64,000 nt of DNA from Moorella mulderi DSM 14980 (GTDB lineage Bacteria > Bacillota > DSM-521 > Neomoorellales > Neomoorellaceae), in NCBI RefSeq assembly GCF_001594015.1, contig NZ_LTBC01000001.1, positions 186,001 through 250,000 on the forward strand. The letters are read 5' to 3'. The stretch's first letter is position 1; the number at the start of each line of letters is the position of its first letter. The notes beneath the pieces were generated by a model. The model ran no database searches. It was not told the origin of the DNA and was given only the letters and a program-made list of their open reading frames with translations. Below, one piece after another: positions 61,392 through 64,000 of this stretch. The position numbers were made by a program, and so were the translations under genes.

Positions 61392-61944
61392 GGCAGTCAC
61401 CTCCGTTATTTCCCACCAGGATAATCAGCAGCCTTTCCGGGCCGTGAACACCAATGGTCAGGCTGCGTTCAATGTCAGCCGTACGGCTGGGACCCGTGAC
61501 CAGGGTGAAATACCCCGGCCAGTTCCCCCGCTCCAGGTAGGCGTCGATTACCTCGGTTAAATTGGCCCGGACTCGCTCCGCCCGCACCAGGGCGACGCAG
61601 GTCAGGGGCAACATTGTTGCCAGGCGCGCCTTCAAGCCGGTGGCGTCCATGGCCAGGGTTCCCGTCTCGGCAATGCCATAATCAAACTCAACAATACCAG
61701 TATCGGCCTGGCGGGCAAAACCGGCGCCGTCCTTCTCAATATGGAAACCGGCTGCCGTCAGGGACGCCTCCAGCCCAGCTTCCCTGCACATAGAGGATTC
61801 TACCAGGGCTACCCGTTGCCCAAAGGGCCTTAAAACCTCGACCAGTTTCGGCCCGATCCCCCCCGCGCCGTCCACTGGTATGACCTGCGCTCCCATGGCC
61901 TCAGCCTGCCGGGTAAAGAAAGCAATTAAATCATTTTGGTTCAA
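61381..61944 (-). CDS. lutC: LUD-domain protein, LutC type
   Basis: About 187 residues, a single LUD domain (DYGIAETGTLAMDATGLKARLATMLP, TLVTGPSRTADIERSLTIGVHGPERL). LutC is required for lactate growth in Bacillus with LutA and LutB; its biochemical role is unclear. The start is TTG 61944 with GGGGAGGG eight bases upstream; the longer open frame overlaps the upstream gene. Eleven-base overlap with the fused LutB-LutA gene. Confidence 0.9.
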   Translation of the reverse strand: MNQNDLIAFFTRQAEAMGAQVIPVDGAGGIGPKLVEVLRPFGQRVALVESSMCREAGLEASLTAAGFHIEKDGAGFARQADTGIVEFDYGIAETGTLAMDATGLKARLATMLPLTCVALVRAERVRANLTEVIDAYLERGNWPGYFTLVTGPSRTADIERSLTIGVHGPERLLIILVGNNGGDCHGR

Positions 61945-61975
61945 GAATAAAACCCTCCCCGTGATTATATATTCT

Positions 61976-63271
61976 TTATCCCACCTCTTGCCTCTCACTT
62001 CTCACTTCACCCCTGGCGTAGGCCTGTTCCAGCAACTGGACGACGTGGAGGACCCGCGGCGAAAGCCCCGCCTGGGTCAGGCCGTCTTCCAGCTGCATGC
62101 GGCAGGCAGGGCAACTGGTAACCACCGTATCAGCCCCGGTGGCCTTGATGGCCGCCACCTTGTGGGCCTGGACCTGCATGGACGTGTCGTAATTGGTCAG
62201 GCTGAAGGAACCGGCGCCGCCGCAGCAGCGGCCGGCATTTTTCATTTCCCGTAACTCAAGGCCGGGGATGGAGCGCAAAACCTGCCGCGGTTCATTGCTA
62301 ATACCCTGGCCGCGCACCAGGTGACAGGGATCATGGTAGGTCACCTTGAGGGGCAGGCCGGCGGCAGGCCGGCGGTAATCAATCTCCAGCAGCAGTTCGT
62401 TGATATCCCGGGCCCTGGCGGCCGTGACCCGGGCCGCCTCTCCCTGGAAGCTGTTCTCGAGGAGTTGCGGGTAAAAATGCTTCCAGGCCTCGCCGCAGGT
62501 GGCGCAGGCCACCACCAGGTAGTCAAATTTATAACGCTGGAAAATCTGCAGGTTGGAAGCGGCCATTTCCCTGGCCGCCGGGACGTCGCCGTGTACCAGG
62601 ACCGGGATACCGCAGCAGTGCTGGTCCCTGGGGATTATGACCTCGATATCATTGACCAGCAGGACGTTGACCACCGCCCGGCCGATGTCGGTGTAGATAT
62701 AATTTTCCAGGCAACCGGTGAAAAAGACCACCCTGGCCCGGGGTTTTACCGGGCGGATTACCTCGGGGAACTCTTCTTTCAGAGTCCTTTTAGCCAGGGG
62801 CGGCAACACCCGCCGCAGTTCCAGCCCGATGGGGAAGCGGGGGTGACAGCGCTGGATTTCCGGCCGGTAACGCAGGACCAGGGGCTGGAGACGGCGGCCG
62901 GTTTTGAGGACCGTGTCAAAGAGCCGGGGGCGCTTCAAGCCCTGGAAGATTACTTTTTTTACCCAGGGCAGGCCCTTTTCCCGCACCATGGCCGCCCGGG
63001 CAGCCAGGACTACCGTATCGACCCGGACACCACTGGGGCAGTTGGCAACGCAGGCCATGCAGGTAAGGCAAAAAAGCAGCTTTTCCGCCAGGATGTGGGT
63101 GGCCGGGATCTCGCCCTTCAGGTAGGCATAGGCCAGCTGGATCTTACCCCGGGCTACCGCCCCTTCCTGCAGGGTTTCTTTGTATAAAGGGCATACCGCC
63201 TGGCAGTTGCCGCACTTCATGCATCTGGCCATTTCCTCTTCTACCAGGGCTAAATCATCGAAAGGACTCAC
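61976..63271 (-). CDS. GlcF/LutA-like iron-sulfur oxidoreductase subunit
   Basis: About 431 residues. Two N-terminal [4Fe-4S] sites (CMKCGNCQAVCP and CLTCMACVANCP) and two CCG domains (DQHCCGIPVLVHGD, GRCCGGAGSFSLTNYD), the plan of glycolate oxidase subunit GlcF. It would pass electrons from a flavin dehydrogenase to quinone or another carrier. No FAD-binding GlcD partner is present inside the window. GTG 63271 follows AAAGGAG at proper spacing; an earlier in-frame GTG at 63340 lacks a site. First gene of the leftward operon. Confidence 0.92.
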   Translation of the reverse strand: MSPFDDLALVEEEMARCMKCGNCQAVCPLYKETLQEGAVARGKIQLAYAYLKGEIPATHILAEKLLFCLTCMACVANCPSGVRVDTVVLAARAAMVREKGLPWVKKVIFQGLKRPRLFDTVLKTGRRLQPLVLRYRPEIQRCHPRFPIGLELRRVLPPLAKRTLKEEFPEVIRPVKPRARVVFFTGCLENYIYTDIGRAVVNVLLVNDIEVIIPRDQHCCGIPVLVHGDVPAAREMAASNLQIFQRYKFDYLVVACATCGEAWKHFYPQLLENSFQGEAARVTAARARDINELLLEIDYRRPAAGLPLKVTYHDPCHLVRGQGISNEPRQVLRSIPGLELREMKNAGRCCGGAGSFSLTNYDTSMQVQAHKVAAIKATGADTVVTSCPACRMQLEDGLTQAGLSPRVLHVVQLLEQAYARGEVRSERQEVG

Positions 63272-63372
63272 GGCAGTTCGCTCCTTTGCCGGCAAGGGAC
63301 CTACCAGCTTCCCCGGAATTAACGCCTCCACAGAGGCCACGGCCTGCTTGCTCCGCCGGATCGCCGTCTTAA

Positions 63373-63441
63373 TGGTCAGGCAATTTTGTCCGGCCTGACC
63401 ACCTGATGGTTACATTATAACATTTTTTTGCGGCAATTCAA
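63373..63441 (-). promoter_or_regulatory. Promoter and FadR-type operator of the lactate operon
   Basis: Leftward TTGAAT (63436-63441), 16-base spacer, TATAAT (63414-63419). Just downstream, TGGTCAGGC (63373-63381) and GCCTGACCA (63393-63401) form a perfect 9-base inverted repeat with an 11-base spacer over the start region. The TGGTC/GACCA core is typical of FadR-subfamily GntR operators, so the GntR protein of this operon would repress here. Confidence 0.75.
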
Positions 63442-63522
63442 TAAGTATTTTACAGTCCAGCCCCTGCTATTTCAGGACGGCTTAGGGGTCGTGTCTTGCT
63501 GGACTGCAGCGCTCATTAAAAA

Positions 63523-63546
63523 AAGCCCCGCTCAACGGGGCTTTTG
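63523..63546. terminator. Bidirectional terminator after lctP
   Basis: AAGCCCCG/CGGGGCTT hairpin around CTCAA, with seven A on the left (leftward T run) and TTTTG on the right. It separates lctP from the lut promoter. Confidence 0.9.
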
Positions 63547-63560
63547 CCATTTCCTGCAGC

Positions 63561-64000
63561 CTATTTGCCCGGTGTATAAACTTCCCGCCGGCCGGCATGG
63601 CGGTTGCTTGAAGCAACGATAACCGCCAGGATGACAATAGCGCCCAGTGTCCCGGCAAGGATCCATAACCCGCCGGACAGGCTGGCCACGGCGTTGTTGG
63701 CCGCTGGCCGAGCCAGGTCGCCGTGGGCCGGGATCATCCATGTAAAGAAATAGGCCTGAAGGGTTGTTATGACGCTGATAAAAACCGTCATCAAGATGCT
63801 GGGCACGATAGCGAAACGGAAGAGGACACCCTCCTGGCCCACCTGACCGGTAGCCGCCGTGGCAACAGCAATGCTCTGAGGGGAAATCATTTTTCCAGTG
63901 ACACCGCCGGAGGAGTTGGCAGCTACCGTCAGCACCGGATCGACGCCGATATTTTGAGCGGTAATATACTGCAATTTACCGAAAAGGGCATTGGCGGACG
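63561..64000 (-). CDS. lctP: L-lactate permease, C-terminal part (cut by the window end)
   Basis: The frame is open from the window end to the stop at 63561, about 146 residues. It matches the C-terminus of the LctP family: [18 protein letters not shown], then [30 protein letters not shown] and two final helices. It imports lactate with protons, just upstream of the lactate oxidation operon, though a terminator separates the two. The N-terminal three quarters lie outside the window. Confidence 0.93.
   Translation of the reverse strand, partial: SANALFGKLQYITAQNIGVDPVLTVAANSSGGVTGKMISPQSIAVATAATGQVGQEGVLFRFAIVPSILMTVFISVITTLQAYFFTWMIPAHGDLARPAANNAVASLSGGLWILAGTLGAIVILAVIVASSNRHAGRREVYTPGK

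Overview
The window looks like chromosome of a thermophilic, anaerobic, spore-forming Firmicute close to Moorella and other acetogens. This is inferred from gene content: indolepyruvate:ferredoxin oxidoreductase, an aldehyde:ferredoxin-oxidoreductase-like gene, a LUD-type lactate oxidation operon with lactate permease, the AmmeMemoRadiSam genes, cwlD (a spore germination amidase) and two sigma-54 activators. Most of the window is GC-rich by eye; about 1-3950, 11500-12830 and 57720-58400 are AT-richer. No rRNA, CRISPR array, complete insertion sequence or prophage was found.

Layout. 1-3950: AT-rich module with an SLC13/DASS carboxylate transporter, a LysR regulator and a TauE/SafE permease, with related TTATAAAG-type sites in both control regions. 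4078-11400: pyrimidine-nucleoside phosphorylase, then a leftward arylacetate module (SSS symporter, phenylacetate-CoA ligase, iorA, iorB) interrupted by an intact ribbon-helix-helix antitoxin and a mazF remnant. 11497-12816: an orphan CcrM/HinfI-like adenine methyltransferase and a coiled-coil protein built on a 14-residue repeat. 12897-21601: a self-contained mannose-class PTS (EIIB, C, D, A, a UroD-like protein, HPr, Enzyme I) behind a -24/-12 promoter, with its LevR-type activator upstream. 21837-22768: a DUF6922/AbiEii pair. 22832-30956: the arginine operon argCJBDFGH behind an ARG-box promoter. 31162-38311: an MFS exporter, an SH3-like membrane protein, an M20 amidohydrolase, a Cys-containing small protein, an M29-like peptidase and AmmeMemoRadiSam (radical SAM enzyme plus a Memo-AMMECR1 fusion). 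38571-42583: a LytS/LytTR pair with a CstA-family transporter, resembling pyruvate-sensing Bts systems. 42666-50000: cwlD, a two-gene ABC exporter, then an OsmC-SSS symporter operon with a -24/-12 promoter and its probable CBS-PAS-AAA activator. 50331-50781: hicB with a broken hicA. 50841-54836: zwf, a metal-dependent cyclase and a divergent AOR-like protein lacking most cluster ligands. 54954-57688: tRNA-Gly, a small mosaic gene that looks like microcompartment debris, a class II aldolase, a DeoR regulator and a tRNA-Lys-Glu-Asp cluster. 57844-64000: a DUF4160/DUF2442 pair, then the lactate-utilisation operon and the 3' part of lctP.

How it fits together. The cell probably imports organic acids, sugars and aromatic acids through dedicated carriers, each with a local regulator, and feeds them into ferredoxin- and iron-sulfur-dependent oxidation. 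The strongest unusual signals are: (i) the AOR-like protein without the CxxCxxxC motif, beside a cyclase; (ii) the mosaic gene joining microcompartment-shell-like ends to a PduS/RnfC-like segment; (iii) two matched sigma-54 circuits whose promoters and activator-site candidates are visible; (iv) two toxin-antitoxin loci where the antitoxin is intact and the toxin is broken; (v) a CcrM-like methyltransferase lacking the C-terminal domain of its relatives. All functions are inferred from sequence reading; no database search was run.
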